This document shows, one piece after another, positions 42,446 through 56,698 of a DNA stretch of 64,000 nucleotides (positions are counted from its first letter, which is position 1; every line of letters begins with the position of its first letter). The DNA is taken from assembly GCF_000002985.6 (NCBI RefSeq), contig NC_003283.11:5580001-5644000 (forward strand). Reading direction: 5' to 3'. The position numbers were made by a program, and so were the translations under genes. The stretch comes from Caenorhabditis elegans. Taxonomy: Eukaryota > Nematoda > Chromadorea > Rhabditida > Rhabditidae. The notes under the pieces were generated by a model that was given only the letters and a program-made list of their open reading frames with translations, was not told where the DNA came from and searched no databases.

Positions 42446-44637
42446 ATGAGGTCAGTTAACTTTTTTGCAAATTTAAGGTAATTTAAGTGGGGAAATTATT
42501 TAAAACTGCCCATACAGTGAAAAATTTTCCAAATATCACAGTAAACGTTCAAATTTTTTTAATGAATTTATTTTTAATCTACGGTCAAAAAGTGGTGAAG
42601 TCTACCCAGTTTTTACTGATGATAATGCTGAAAGTCTACCAAAAAATAATTGTTTCTAAAAATGTTTTAATTCGATCTAGTGGATCAAAGAAATACTCAA
42701 AACTATTCCAAAAGTCAAAATTTTTTGGAAAAATTGACAATTCACAAAAATTTTTGACTGAAGATTTGAAAAATCTAATCACTTTTGAACTCTTTTGTAA
42801 GATTTGCGGTTAACTTGGACTATAGTTAGTATATCATAAAAACCTTTATATTATAGAAAATGGCAAACATCTGTGTGAATTCAGTTAGGAAAAATATTTT
42901 GTTCTACTAACTTTGCCAGAAACAGAGCAAGATCTCCCAGAATTTTTTTTTCAAAAAGTTTCTGAAAGTAGTGCACTTTGATGTTGTGAAAAATAGTCTT
43001 CTTCTATTAGAAAAAATTGATTCTGTTGGAAATTGGAAGAAATAAAAATTTTTTAACAGTATTCTGAATCGCCAGTACAAAAATCTACAGTTCTCAAAAC
43101 TATTTTGAAAATTTTAAATTAACAGTCAAAAAGTGGTACTCAATGTTTTCCAACCATATTGTTTTCTTGTAATAAAGCTTTTATTTTAGTTGGAACAAAT
43201 GAAATAGTGTTCAAAATTGTCTGAAAGAAACTGAAAGAAATTGTTGAAAAAAAATCTGAAAAATTATAATTTTTCTATATTCTATCACTATATTAAAAAC
43301 ATTTTAGGGTAACATGCCACACTGGCTCATTTCGTAGAATTGCTGATCGGTAAAATTAGCAAAACTTTTATTTTAAAAACTTAAGATTTTTTAAGTGTTC
43401 TTGTATATAAAAATTCCCAATTTACAATGCTTCATTCTCTCTTATCACACTTCAAAAATAATATGGTTTGGAATTAGTGAAAACCCATTGCAATTTCATG
43501 ATTTTTTGAATTTTTTAAACATTCTCCCCCTCAAAAAAAAATAAAGTGCAACAAAACTTGCAAGAATCTCAATGTGACCTACTAAAATATGGATACCCAA
43601 AAAAAGAGAGTAAAAGAATCGCCCTCTTTCTTACTTCATCCATGTCGTCCTCCACCACCGACGACGACTCGTGCTCTTATTTTTTTTTCAGACAAGCCTG
43701 CCTTATCCCAACTCCATCTGTTCCGACTCATCCCTCCGTTTCCATCAAAATCTATCCTCCATTCGCCGAATTCATCGACTTTGGCGGAGCATCGCGTCAT
43801 ATTTTGACGAATAATGGCACGTGCCGAATTGTGTTCAAAGTCAAATGCTCAAATAACTTGGTGTTCAAAGTGTCACCAGTTTATGCTTTTTTAGATCCGG
43901 GAGCTACTGCGGAACTTCAGGTGAGTATTTTTATTAGTTTTGAATCAATTTTAATAGTTCCTATTTCAAAATTCAAAAATTGTACATATTTGGAACGCAA
44001 TTAGAAAATTAAAAATCAGTGGAAAAAACCAACTATTTGTTCGACTTCCAAAATTATGAATGGCGAAAAATGAGTAATCGCTACTTTTCATCTGAGAATT
44101 AGAAATGAATTCAATTTTTTTATCTCACAAAAATAACCCGGAAGGCTTTAATACGATTAGAATAATTTTCTAACTTCTAGTGACATATTCAGTAAATCTT
44201 GAGAGCAATTTTAACGTGATTTTTTTTTAAAATTTTTTAAAGAATCAAATGATTCAGAGATCCACGAAAACATCCAAAAAGTAAAAATAAAAATTGGAAA
44301 CATCATTAAAATAAAAATAAAAATGTCGATAAATATTTAAAAATTTCATATTGAATCATTTGAGCCTCAAAAAAAAAGCCTACTGTTTTCAAAATTAAAA
44401 TTATTATAAGAGAAGTTATTTTTCAGGTTCTCCGCAGAGAAGGTCCTCCGAAACACGACAAGCTAATAATTTCGCTCAAAGAAGCCAAAAAAGGTGACAA
44501 AGATCCACGGGTAACATTCAATGATTCAACGCATACCACACACAAGCACATTCTACCGCTTCTCACTGTACGTTTTTTTTAATTTGAAAATCTGAGATTT
44601 ATTAGCTTGTTTTCAGAGAATAGTCGAGGAGCAGTGA
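42446..44637 (+). CDS. Small MSP-domain protein
   Basis: Single-domain relative of the nematode major sperm protein and VAP families (immunoglobulin-like fold). Exons 42446-42450, 43692-43920, 44427-44567 and 44617-44637 give 131 residues. The coding part of exon 1 is only ATGAG before a GTCAGT donor; it joins exactly in phase after a TTTTTTTTTCAG acceptor. The domain is seen as FAEFIDFGGASRHILTNNGT, then CRIVFKVKCSNNLVFKVSPV, then YAFLDPGATAELQVLRREGP. The length is close to MSP (127 residues), but sequence and tail (HILPLLTRIVEEQ) differ, as in the small sperm-enriched MSP-domain families. An alternative start inside the upstream open stretch (ATG 43639) is possible. It converges with the adenylate cyclase gene. 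Confidence 0.8.
42451..43691. other. Long first intron of the MSP-domain gene
   Basis: AT-rich sequence with no recognisable repeat ends or RNA gene. Open stretches on the plus strand (42487-42813) are composition-driven. Confidence 0.4.
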
Positions 44638-44935
44638 TCCCCTTACTGTAACTCATTTCATCTAGGTTTTCAATTATTCTGGAAATATATCAATGCCTTT
44701 CTTTCATTCTTTCTCTCATTCTTTCTAAATGAACATTTATTCATTTTAACATTTTAATTTCAATTGCAACATTTTAAAGAAATAATACAACGTAAATAAT
44801 ACAAGTAAACATAAGTTAACAATCGTTTTTTGGTTGGCAAGAATTTGAAAATTTTTTGATTTTTCAAGAAAAATGATTGGTTTCTATAAAGTATATTCTA
44901 CCCATATGAATAACACAAAATAACACAAAAATGTA

Positions 44936-47900
44936 TCAATGATAAAGTTGACAATCGAAATCCTCAGGTGGTAATAAGAAGAATGTTTCCATCATGCCTT
45001 TTCCTTTTACATTGATTTGACCGCGACATTCGAAATTGTACCCGAGTGGTTCCAGTATTGATTTTACTTCTTCTGTTACCTGAAATAAATTGATTTTCGG
45101 AGATTCCATTCTCCACGTTATACTATTTTTTTAAAATTTTTTAAAATTTTTCTTGATAAAATTTTTGAAGAATAGTAAGTTAAGAAGAAACTGAATTAAA
45201 AAAAAAAACCGCAAAATGATTTTCAATTCGTTTTCTATACTTTTGTAATTGATTTTTTTTCATCTGTTCTGAATCATGAATGAATTTTGCATTTTTTTTG
45301 GGAACTATATTTCTAATAGTATATTTTTAATTCAACTCACTTGTATTCTTCCAGCAACACCTCCACTATCCATTCGACTCGCAACATTCACACTATTTCC
45401 CCAGATATCATAATGTGGTTTGTCACTTCCAATGACTCCAGCCACGACTGGCCCCACATTGATTCCGATTCGTAGATTGAAATTATTGAAGCTGTGAATA
45501 TTGGTTGATTCCAATTTAACTAGTAGTTCTCTTGCAAACAAGGCGATTGCTTCGACGTGGGAATTGTCTCCGCACTCCTGAAAATAATTACATAATTTGA
45601 AAGTACATAAATTATGCCTACTAACCCTTCCAGCAAGTCCACTTGCCACCATATATGTTGTCGAGATAGTTTTAATCTTCTCGATCTTCTTAAATTCTTC
45701 CCGATCCAAAATCTGATCCAAAATCTGATCGAAATCCGATATAATCTCATTGAGCAGTCGAAGGCATTCCACTCCCTCATTATTCCCATCGCATTCAATA
45801 TAAAACTTATCAAATTCTGTTAATGTTGCAAACATGATACAAGCATTGTCACGAGACTCATGGTAAAGCTTCGAGACACTTGTAGCATCTTCAACAAAAT
45901 GCTTAGCAACATGAGATGGAAGAATATTCTCAAGAACACTTCGATTCTGCTCATGCTTTCGCTTCATTTGAAGTTGTTCGTCTAGAGCCTGAACGAGAAT
46001 GGAAACTGATGACTTGAATTTTTGTTTCAAAAACCAACCTGAAGTTTCCAAATGAAATCGTATCTGGAAATAAGTTCACTTCTTCTGGTACTAAATACAA
46101 CTAATAGCAGTGTCAAACAGGATAAAACACAGAAGTTTGCATAGGTGGATAGCAGTCTGGAACAGGTTTAAGATGAAAAGTCAATAAATTAAAAAAATCA
46201 AATAGTCGACTTACGCTTCATATTGGTTTATACGAATCAATTTCGCAGTTATCAGAACTGTAAACGAGGAAAAATAAATCATTGACATCAGTAACTGAAA
46301 TTAAATTCTTCATTAAAAAATACTTGGAAAATATTCTCACCTTTGTCATGAAATCCACGGAAAGGATTACACAAGTTGCAAGGGTGCAGATCTCGAATAT
46401 TTCAAAAAAGTCTGTGTAGTTGTTCTTGAAACACTTTTCCACGTCGCATGTGAATTTTGATTCGTACATTCCCTAAGACATGTATGTAATATAATATCCA
46501 GCTTTTGAAAAAATCACTTGCCATTAGAATGACAATTTGGATCGAAAGGAGTATGAACAGAACACCAATGACGAGACTGACAAGTCGGGCGTGTTTGATG
46601 AGGGCCTGAAATAATTAGATTAAACGCTCAGTGAAGATTGGTTAAATAAAAATTCTGAAAGTAACTCCAAACTCAGTTTTGCAATATGGGATTCAATAAT
46701 CATGTTACAATTTGAGTTAAGAAAAAACATTTGGTTTGAGGAAAAACTTTAAAAATTCGATCTGAAATTTTTCGAGTGCATTTTTTTCGGATTTTTCGCA
46801 GAACAGGTGTCTAGGTTCAGGCAAAAATTCGGATTCGATTTTTTTATTGTTGAAAAAAACTGAAATGTTTAAATCGAATTGGGCGAAAAAATTTCAGATC
46901 GAAACTTCTGGGTAGGAGATAAATTATCAAGCTTCCAACTTTTTAGACGGATATCTAACTTGATAACTTTAAATTTGAAAAATAAATTCTAGATAAAATT
47001 TCAAAACAAAAACTCACTCTTGTCAAAATAAAAATCATAACACTGGTGAGAACGATGAACATTTGTGGGACAAATGAGAATGATACAAGATTCATCAACC
47101 CGAATTTGATTCCGATGCAAATTGCCACTATTGCCACATACAATGTCACTTGAAATGGAATGTCCTTGTACTTCAGCCGCACAAACTGAAATTTTACTTT
47201 TAATATGGGTTTTTGAAATAAAATTACCTTATTCTCTACTCTAACTTGTTTATACTTCAGTGACCAATTCTTGCAATGCATGGTTTTCCAGTTTTCCTGA
47301 TGAATAGCCTGAATTCCTTGTCGCAAGTGGGAATCCACATTTTCTACAAGCACTTCTTCTTCAGACAGCCCGTTTCTTGTACTTGCTCCTCGAGTTCTTG
47401 TAGACATTCCAGTCAGCCTTTCCTGTTTGCTGATTCCTCTCTGAAAAGGTGATCTTGTTTTCTTGTATAAATGTAAAACTATTACAGTGGATTTCCATGG
47501 AACCATAACTGGATGATTGGTAGCTTCCTGACAAATGTTATCATAATCTGGACTTCTGTCAACAACTAGCCATGTCTTGATTTTTTCTTTTTCCAGAAAC
47601 TTTGATCGACTTCCTCCATTTCCTTCCTCCAATATGTACGCACCTTTGAGGTAACTTCGTGTGGCATCTGTTATGTGAACTCTTCTGGAAAATGAAACAT
47701 TTTAGTAACGGATACTTTTAAATTGAGTAAACTATAATACGTAGATACATATTCTAAAAATCGGAAATATTTATAAAATTCAAGAACTTTAGAGTTCCCA
47801 AAAGATTTTCCAAAGAGTTTTGAATTTTCTAGAATTTTTCAGAAGTTTCTAGAATTTTCAAAATGCTCAGAATTTTTCAGAAGTTTTTCAAATTTTCCAG

Positions 47901-50878
47901 AAAGCTAAAATCTTATACTTTTTAAAACTATAGTAATCCTACAGTAGTACCACTACAACATCCCGACAACGTCCCTCTATATTATTTATATAAGTAATGC
48001 CTGTATTTTCAGGTTGGTGCGAGAACTGACAGGTTGAAATCCCTTACTGTTATTTCACCGTAGACAATTGAATATTTTCACAAAGCTTAAAGAGCTCAAC
48101 GTATTTTCCACGCCTACGCTTTTCCCCTTTCGAACGGAAGTCTAAAACACATAACCCATCTCCTCACAATCAATCTTCCAACACATACCCTGCTAATCCA
48201 CCACTTTCCATTTGGTTTGCCAGTGTCACATCATTACTCCATACATCAAACTGCCACTTTTTCAATCCAAGTACTCCACAATGAGCTTTGCCCGTATGAA
48301 TGCCAACTCTCATGTTCACATTGACAAGTGTCATTTCTCGAACAAGACGAATCGCCTCGATCATATCACGGCCCATTTCGACTGTGTTGATTGCGTGATT
48401 CTTTTGATATTCGGGCACTCCACAAACACAGTAGTAACAGTCGCCAAGAATTTTGATGCGCATGCATTGATGAATCGACGCTACTTTATCGAAACGGGCG
48501 AAAAGCTCGTTGAGCATGAGAACAAGATCTTTCGGGTTATATTCTGACGCCAAGTTGGTGAATCCACATATATCAGCAAACAGAATACTGAAAATTTAAA
48601 TGTTTTTTTAACTGAATACGCAGAGAAAATAACAGCACGAAACAGGAAAATTTAAAAAAAAACAAATACTAAATTCCGGATATTAATCTGAATTTCTAGA
48701 AGCAGTTCCAATAATATTTATTAAAATTTAGTGTCAAAATATAGAAAAAAATCTTGGTTTATCTGAAAATAAAATTTGTTTTAGTTTAAAAGTCTGAAAA
48801 AATTCGCAGAAATTATGTGAAAGCTGTCAATTGCCGAAGGTTTTTTTGTTAATTCAACAATTTTTTTATCGGAAATCGGCAACTGGATACTTGAATATTA
48901 TTTTCACATTTTCACACTAAAATCAAAATTTCAAACTAAAATGAAATAATTTTTCTATGTTTTACATGCCACATCGGTCATCTTGTAGAATCGCCCAAAA
49001 TTTTTACTGCCGTTCTTGGATTTATGATTTAATTTTTTTTTTCATTTCAACTCAAAATAAAAAAAAAACAAATCTCACCTAATATCCTCGTACTTCCTGA
49101 TATAAATCTTATGAAACATTCGTTCTTCGTGTGTCTCCTGCATGTCTTTTTTCACTTCAAACGCTATATTTTTTGGGAGCACGGCCAACAGAATCTTCTC
49201 CTGCCGATGCATTTCCTTGTCCAGTAGCATACGAGATTGTACACATTTTCTGAAATTTTTTTAAAATATTGAATTCAAAATGTATAATACCTTGTCTCAT
49301 GAAAAGTTTTTCTCTGGACAAATTCTGTTGGATAATACACCAAACTGCCCACAACATTTACCAAAATTACCATCATAACTCTGGTTAGAATCTGAAAATT
49401 TTGTAGGTATATTTTTTTTTAACAGAAATAAAAAAATCTTACAATATCAAAACCAACATTGTAATCCATCAAAACACCAATAAAAGCAACGAGAAATGTC
49501 AATGCAAATGTCGAAAAAATCTGAAATTATATGTATATTTCAGAAAATAACGTGTTCCACAAAACAACCTACCATTAACATAAAAGACATTGGTAAAAGA
49601 GAATATGTTGAAAATATGAGAAGATATGTGACAGAGGTACGCATTGATGTACAAGCCGAGATTATCTGAAATTTGAAAAAAAAAACAATTATTTGAATAG
49701 CCTGCTAAAAATCCATTACCACACAAGAAATAATACTTGCGATGCATACAAGTTCTGTCCGTTTAGCATGAAAAAATGATAGTATTGAAATTACAAGCTG
49801 AAATATTTAAGTTATCTAAAATTTTCTCAAAATTAGGAAAACCTTACAGTTAGTATACAAAGTATTAAAGATTTAAGCCATTCAGCACCAAATGCAGAAA
49901 ACGCCGCTTCCGATATACAAATGCTCAGCAGAATTACGAATGAAAACTGAAAGTTATTGAAGTTTGAGTAGACGTTTCCAAAAAGAAAAATTATGAGCTA
50001 CCTGAATTCTTCCACTGTTGACCTGTTCAAAATAAAACGAATATAATGTTGATCTCTTCTTTTTTTGGGAATTTTTTCTGTATCTCAGCTTTTCCCAAGG
50101 AAAGTGGTAGAACGAGAGAATCTCATCAAGCGACGGGCATTCCATTCGATTTTTCATTTCAAGTTCTCGAAGAACCTGGCTTCTGGAAATTTTTTGGGTA
50201 GTTTAGGTTTTTTCTTAAAAAAAAGGTTAACAGCGTAACTATTTGTGGTCAGAACTTTCTTTTTAAAAGTTTGTATTAATTTCCCAAAAAAAAACAAGAA
50301 CACTTAAAAGCATTAAACTCTAAATATCAATTAAAAAAATTTTGGCTACGAATGGCAACAAAAATTGAAAAATATTGGACAAAAAACTATTATTTTTCTA
50401 AACTAATCCACCGGAACTCCAATTTTGGTCACATGAAATCAACTAGGATCAAACTGCAAAATGATTTTACCTTTCTATTTTTAATTTAAACATTTTTTCT
50501 TTGTCTATGAATGTTGAGTCAGAAATTTCCTGTGGATGTTATTTGGACTCTGTAAACTTTGAGCAGAGACATTTGCAAATTAGGAAAACTTGATAAAGAA
50601 AGAGCACAGCAGAATTTTGTTTAAACTATAATACATAAGAATATTTTCAGAAACTCGAACAAGCGAAGATCATATTTTATTCAGATCGTTTCGAAAATTC
50701 TTGAAAAAATTAGCAAACAGATTTTGCAGGTCTTTGGAGCCAATTTTAGGATAGCAAGAAAAACTTCTACTTACCCAAAAGTTTCTCGCATTGTGGAACT
50801 TGTCTTTTTGGAAACAGGTCTTTGTGCAACTCTGGTCTGCTTGTGAGCTCTAATTGAGTTATATGCTCGTTCCACCAT
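44936..50878 (-). CDS. acy-4: Transmembrane adenylate cyclase (probably ACY-4)
   Basis: Makes cAMP from ATP under G-protein control at the plasma membrane. Eighteen exons run from ATG 50878 to TGA 44936; removing a 45-bp in-frame intron (about 47447-47491) gives 1013 residues. A cytosolic N-terminus leads to six membrane segments (exons 49946 to 49291), catalytic domain C1 ([20 protein letters not shown], then [15 protein letters not shown] with both metal-binding Asp), a linker, six more segments (47185 to 46039), and C2 ([38 protein letters not shown] with the ATP-contacting Lys, and [19 protein letters not shown]). All catalytic residues are present. C. elegans has four acy genes, acy-2 and acy-4 both on chromosome V; the length fits what I recall for ACY-4, so the symbol is tentative. 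An upstream noncoding or coding exon is possible, because a TTTCAG acceptor lies 14 bases before the ATG. Confidence 0.88.
46473..46521 (-). other. GC-AG intron in the adenylate cyclase gene
   Basis: The exon ending ATTGTCATTCTAATG is followed by GCAAGTGATTTT rather than GT. Only the GC donor keeps phase with the next exon, GGAATGTACGAATCA, which follows a GTCTTAG acceptor. The only nearby GT, four bases further in, would shift the frame. Confidence 0.65.
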
Positions 50879-52017
50879 ATTTTGTATTTGATCTGAAATT
50901 AATCACATTGAGCAACGTGTAAAAATATGAAAAAGTGCGTGTGACGCCTTGTCGAAAAATGAGCCGTATCCGGGGAAGCGGTGTGTTGCAAAAAGAGCAC
51001 AATGTTTTGAGAAGAGTGTAAAAAGAAAGACAAAAAAAAAGGAAATGTAGGTGTGTTCATGTAATATGCAAAAAAAATGTGAAAATGATGGGAAGAAAAT
51101 GCGGGAAGGAAATGAACAAAAAATAGACAAAAAGACAAAAGAATAAAAAACCCGAAAACGCTTGGGAAAAATAATATTCAAAATTTATGTGTTCTCGATT
51201 TTGCTTTTGATTTCAAAAGCCAACCAGAGAAAAATAAGATTAATCTGATACGTTCAGCATGAAATTTTTCAAAGTTTATACAGAAAACTTTTAAATCAAA
51301 TTGTATCTAATTACACTCTCAGATAGTTTTAGAGAGCATATAAAATTAAAAGCAGATAGAATTTATATTCTGAACTAATTTTGGACAACTACATACAGTA
51401 CTAAAGCTGTTTTTGCCATGGCAGGTAATAATGTTTCCTGGGTGAAGTACCTACCTACGTGCCTACACGCCTGCTTTCTGCCAATTTTATGCATTTGACC
51501 GTAAGCACCCTGTGTCACAATAAATAACTGCGCATTTATGATTTCCTCGTTTTAGTTTTAAAAAAAGGTCTCAATTGAGAAAATGACCAAGCGTTAATTG
51601 GTATTTTGCCGTAGGTAGGTGTAGGCCGTACTTTTGTGCCTATTCGCGTCTAACTAATTTATTATTTGAATCTATGCTCAGCTTACAGAAAAAAAATGCA
51701 ATATCGGAATATAACCATCGGTGGTCAATAAAAGTTTAACATATCCTTTTTGGAATAATTCGTTTTGAAACACAAAGTTCAAAAATCGAATTTATGCGGA
51801 CATTGAAAAATGAAAAATTGGGGAGAAATTGTGTTAGTATTTTAATTTTCAAACGGATATCAGAAGTATTAAGTTTTAAGTAGAAGTTAGAGACCTCGAG
51901 TGAATTCTGATCGAGCAAAGTAAAAATCTCGAATATCTCGAAAACATCTTCCTAAAGTTTCGTACGTCTCAAATTTTAGATTATCTAAAAAAATATGATG
52001 AGCAGAGTCTGAAAAAA

Positions 52018-52120
52018 AATTGAACTCGGCTCTCGGCGCGAGCCGAAAAAAAATTTAGACTCGGCTCTCTGCGCGAGCCGGGAGCCGACTTTTTTCAAGA
52101 GCCGCACAGCACTGGAGCAG
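52018..52120. repeat. CGGCTC/GAGCCG palindrome cluster
   Basis: Two tandem blocks with ACTCGGCTCTCGGCGCGAGC and ACTCGGCTCTCTGCGCGAGC, then GGGAGCCGACTTTTTTC and AGAGCCGCACAGCACTG. The last part resembles the terminal repeat of hAT-like elements (mirror CAGTGCTGTGCGGCTCT). No matching left end was found, so this is probably a truncated element. Confidence 0.45.
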
Positions 52121-55100
52121 ACTACGAGAATGAGTAGGTGAATTGCATGTAAAATGAACTCAAAAATTCCGTAGACAGAAATTTTTTCAGGATTCTTAAA
52201 ATTTCTTAATGAATTTTTTCACAATAATACTAATAGTAAATACATAACAAATGTTGATTGCTTTACATAACGGCTGACATATCGGTTATTTTAATTTTTA
52301 CCAAAAAATGTCACTACTGTAAAACTGTAGAAAAAGATTTTGCACGTTATTTGTCAGTTGGCAATTTTTGATAAAACCGAAAAGTACTGAGATATAAGCT
52401 GTCAAAGTAAAACAGCTGGTGCAAGTATAATATAGAAGATACGGTATATTTCATATCTTTGTTCACCTAAAAGACATGAAAAAATGTATAAAATAAATTT
52501 GGAATTTTGAAACAATTGGGACGAAAACTGTGAAGGTCCAGAAATGCACAAAATATTTTTTTCAAATACCGAGAAGATTATTAAAGATTTCAGCTTTCTG
52601 AAAAGAGCAAAAATATGAACCTCTGTTTTTAGAAGAAGATTACACAGCGATATGATGAATTGCGCCTCCTTGTCTATAACTTTTGATGCATTTTTGAATT
52701 TATTAACGATTAAATACGTGAGAATTAAAGCTTAATTTTTTATCATCAAAAAAGTTTAATTGGTTTTCAATTATTTTTGAAAAAAAATTGTGTGCACAAG
52801 TGCGAAAAGTGCGAAAAAATGTGTGTTCATAAGAATGCAATATACATCGAATTCTCCCACGAGTATGATGTGGTTTCACTTCAGCACAAAAAAGTTTTAA
52901 TATCGAGAGAATGGCGAATATGCTATGAGATGGCAGTTTTTCATAGACATAGAGGGAATTGTTTTTTCGCGTTAAGACAGTTTTCCCAACCAATCCAAAA
53001 ATCGTTGCCTTCTTCGTTTCCTCTTTTCTTCGGAAAATGAAAATTTGTTTGAAAAATGACGGGCGCAACTTTTGAGGGCAGTTAATCCTACTAAGAAGTA
53101 GTCTGTCCCGTGTTTTTCCAACCAGGGTTCCATTCAAAATAAAACGAAGAAAAGAAGCAACCCCCGAAAGTTAGTAAAATGAGAGGAAGAAGGAGGGCGG
53201 AGAGAAGATGTCATCCCTAAATTACATCTTTTCAAAAAATGAAAAAAAACTGGGGCTTTCGTTGTTAGTCTGAAACTGCAGACAGAGCAAAAAACTACAG
53301 AGAGAAGGAAGAAGCAAGTATGAGTTGGGTGTGCCAAGAAGTTGGCTAATTGAGTTAGTTGCCCATCCAACGGATGGGAAGGATCATGTTCTGAATAGAT
53401 GTGAGAGAAATTTCTTAATCTTTGGGGAGAGAGAAAAGACATCAAACTATAATAGAGCAAAATGAGCACCATCCGACATTTTTTCCATTTTTCAATATGG
53501 ATGCTGAGCTGGCAAAGTGAGGAAACGTTAGAAATTTGCAAGTAAATCACATTTTTCATGAATTGAAATACCGTATTTTTCTCGTTTAAGGTTGAGTAGC
53601 GAAATTTAAGACGTTGCTTCAATAGACCTGAAAAGGCCCAAAAATAATGAATTTTTAGTGAGACGTTCCGAAAAGTGTTCAAAAAAAGTTATGGTGGTTT
53701 TAAAATTTGAAAAAAAAACATATTGGCAAAAATTTGGCAAAAATTGACATTTTAGCTGAAAATAAACAACAAAATTAGTTTTGGGATATTTTTTAAGTCG
53801 GCCAAAAAGCTATTTTAACGATTATTGTATTCTCATTATGTCCAAACTATTTTTTATTTGCGTTACACCCTGTAGCAATGTTCAAAATGTCTTAAAAACT
53901 ACAAATTTTTCGAAAATTTGGCGGCTAGCCAAAGCTTTAGCTTGAAATTTAAAAAATTGAAAAAGCCAATTTCATCTTCAATTTCTTAATTCTTAAAATA
54001 AAATTTTTAATCAGTAATTTTCAGCCAAATTAATATGCATTTCTTTCACTTGAAGACATTCGATAGTGTTGCTGGTCGCTTCAAAAATCTACTGTGATTA
54101 ACTTTATGTTTAAACATCACAAAGAAATATTTAAAAAGCTATTTAACAATTTTTTAAAAAAATATTATAGCCAAAAAAATTGCCCATAATTTTCAAAGTT
54201 AATAAAGCATCAATAAACTATTCTGTAAACTCAGAAAATAATAAGTCAAAAAAGAATTGCCAAAATTCAGGTACAATCTACGAAAAATCTATGAATAAAT
54301 CATTAAAAAAAGGAGTAAAGATTCCGGAAGTGTCTCGAAACATTTGGAAATTGAGAATTTCATAAGGGGAAAGATTGGAAATTTAGAGAGATAGATGAAA
54401 AATATTTCAAAAAATGCTTGAAAAATTGGTTGAATACACATAAATGTATGTATGTGTGTCAAATCAATAAACCACAGATTGTTATCATTTGTTGTTCTGT
54501 ACCCTCAAATACAGAGTGCTCTTAGGTCTCTTTTTTCTTATCATTTTTCTCAATTTTTCTCAATTTTTTCTCGAAAAAATCGTGAGAGACTGACGGAAAT
54601 AAACGGCGTGAAACTGTATTTCAGTCATAGTCTCTTTTTGCTCTTTCATCTATTCAAACATGTTGCCAAAGTGTACACCGGAAGGACAAACACTACATCC
54701 ATCTATTAATAAATTGTATACAACTAAAAATAGAATTGCCTGATAAGATCAAAACATTGTGAAACGCTCGATGTGCAGACTTGAAGAATTATTTTAGATT
54801 TTAGTTTTGTTCTCATTTTTGAAACCGAAAAATTGATAAGGAATATGTGAGGGAAGTTGCAATTGTCACCATATTTTTTGGCAAACTGCAATTCTAGAAA
54901 AAGTGGGTTAAAAACCAAAAGTAATTCATTAATTATGTTTTAATTGGTTTGAAATTAATCGATATTTTGATGAGACAGATGTCCCAAAAATTGTGGTAAA
55001 CATGAATATTAAAATAAATTCCCAAAATTACCAAAATGTAACCTACCAAAATTTGAAAACAAATTTGGTCTGTTTAATTATTGAATTTTTGAATTTTTCC

Positions 55101-56698
55101 GCTCACCACTGTTCAAATACAAATAATTAAATACTAATACAATTTTTGAAAACCTGTAGAAAAATTGTATTTTTGTAAAGAAATTGTTTTAACTTTCCAA
55201 AAAGTTTTAATATAAGATTTCATTTCTTTTTAGCGTCATATAACATTTTTAAAATTATTTCCTATTGGTGCATTCGTGAAAAAAGGTAGCTCAAAATTTT
55301 TATTCGACTCAAAAGCAATTACTTTCGAGTCTTTTATTTTTCCGAACCTTTAATTATTAGTCCATTTTCTCTAATGGATCAAAATGCTTCAAAATTTGTC
55401 ACAAAAGACCTAAAACCAAGAAGATCACGTCAGTTTTATAAAATGTATAATATAAGCTCTACAGGAAATAAATTTAATTGCTGCAAAAATTGGATGAAAT
55501 TGCTCTCTGATCATGGAAAAAGTGGCCATTCTCGTATGTTCTTTATTTCTCGCTTCAACCGAAATTCTTCGAAATGTTAATATTTATTACCATTAAAAAA
55601 CCAGTAATTTTTTTTCCGAACAGCTTTGAATAATGGATTCGAGCTGGGAAATTTTTAAGAAAATAATATAGAATTTACAAAAAAGTTAGCAACATACGAA
55701 ATAAAATTTAAAATTTCAACCTTGAATAAAAAATTTAAATTATTTAAAATTCGAGCCCATTCTACGTTGAACTTTGTCTAAAACAATTTATTTTTACGAC
55801 GGCGTGCGTCTATTTGATTGATGGGGTGATAGAATTTGAAATAGCTCTTTTTCATACAAATCAATTGTTTTTCAATTTAGAACATCTGATTTTTCTGCAA
55901 GCTTTGCAAACACACAGCAAAACACGATTTAATTTTGAAACCTTATGATGTTCCCAGCGCATCTGACCTGGCGAATAAGATTCAAAAAATCAAGTGGATT
56001 TTTCTATGCATCATCGGAAAAAAGAGAATAGAATCAAAGAATCAAACCGATCAGCTGTTCTTCATCAAAATTCCTCGCAACTTTTGTTTGAAAAATGCCA
56101 GAAACCTCCAGTTTCCCAAGATTGCACAGTATCAAATTTAGCTTCCCCCAACCACCTACAAAAGTACACATAGAGCGACACATTCGGCAGTTTTTTCAAC
56201 CCAAATAGAAACATTTCCGAGTCTATTGTTCCAAATGTTTCAAATGAGTAAGTAGCCTAACATAAAAAAAGAACCAAAAGGGAGAGCTCGAAAGACAATG
56301 AAATGGGAAAAAGCAAAAAAGCAAGAATAAGAAGAAGAAGGGATGGCAGAGCATCAATAAAAGATGGAAACAATTCCGGAGCTGATTTGATTCGGTTCGC
56401 TCTTCTCTCTTCGATGTATCTCGTTGCTGTTTTCAAAATATGACCAAGGGAAACAACAAATTTCAAGACACGTTCGACATAAAATGATAGTGGTGTGCTG
56501 CAGCTGGATGTGTTCATGTCTGCACATAAATCAAATTTCTCTCTTTGTTTTTGAGAAATTCAGGAAGTCAAGAAACAGTTTTAAGAAAAATTGATTAAAA
56601 TCATGCAGTGAGGCTCTTGAACACATAGTTGTCATAGTTTCGAGCTTAATGGCATATTTCACCATAGCGCGCCCTCAGTTAATTAGCGAAGTGCTCAT

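Noticed and set aside
53134-53682. 182-codon open stretch on the minus strand
   Set aside because: Composition-driven in a purine-rich region; no ATG with splice context, no motif.
55935-56141. 68-codon frame with fairly balanced codon use
   Set aside because: No ATG in frame, no acceptor at its start and no partner exon; could be a pseudogene fragment but unsupported.
56257-56517. 86-codon ATG frame with a hydrophobic end, considered as an upstream exon of the adenylate cyclase gene
   Set aside because: No donor and acceptor pair keeps phase to 50892 and the distance is over 5 kb; left as unsupported.
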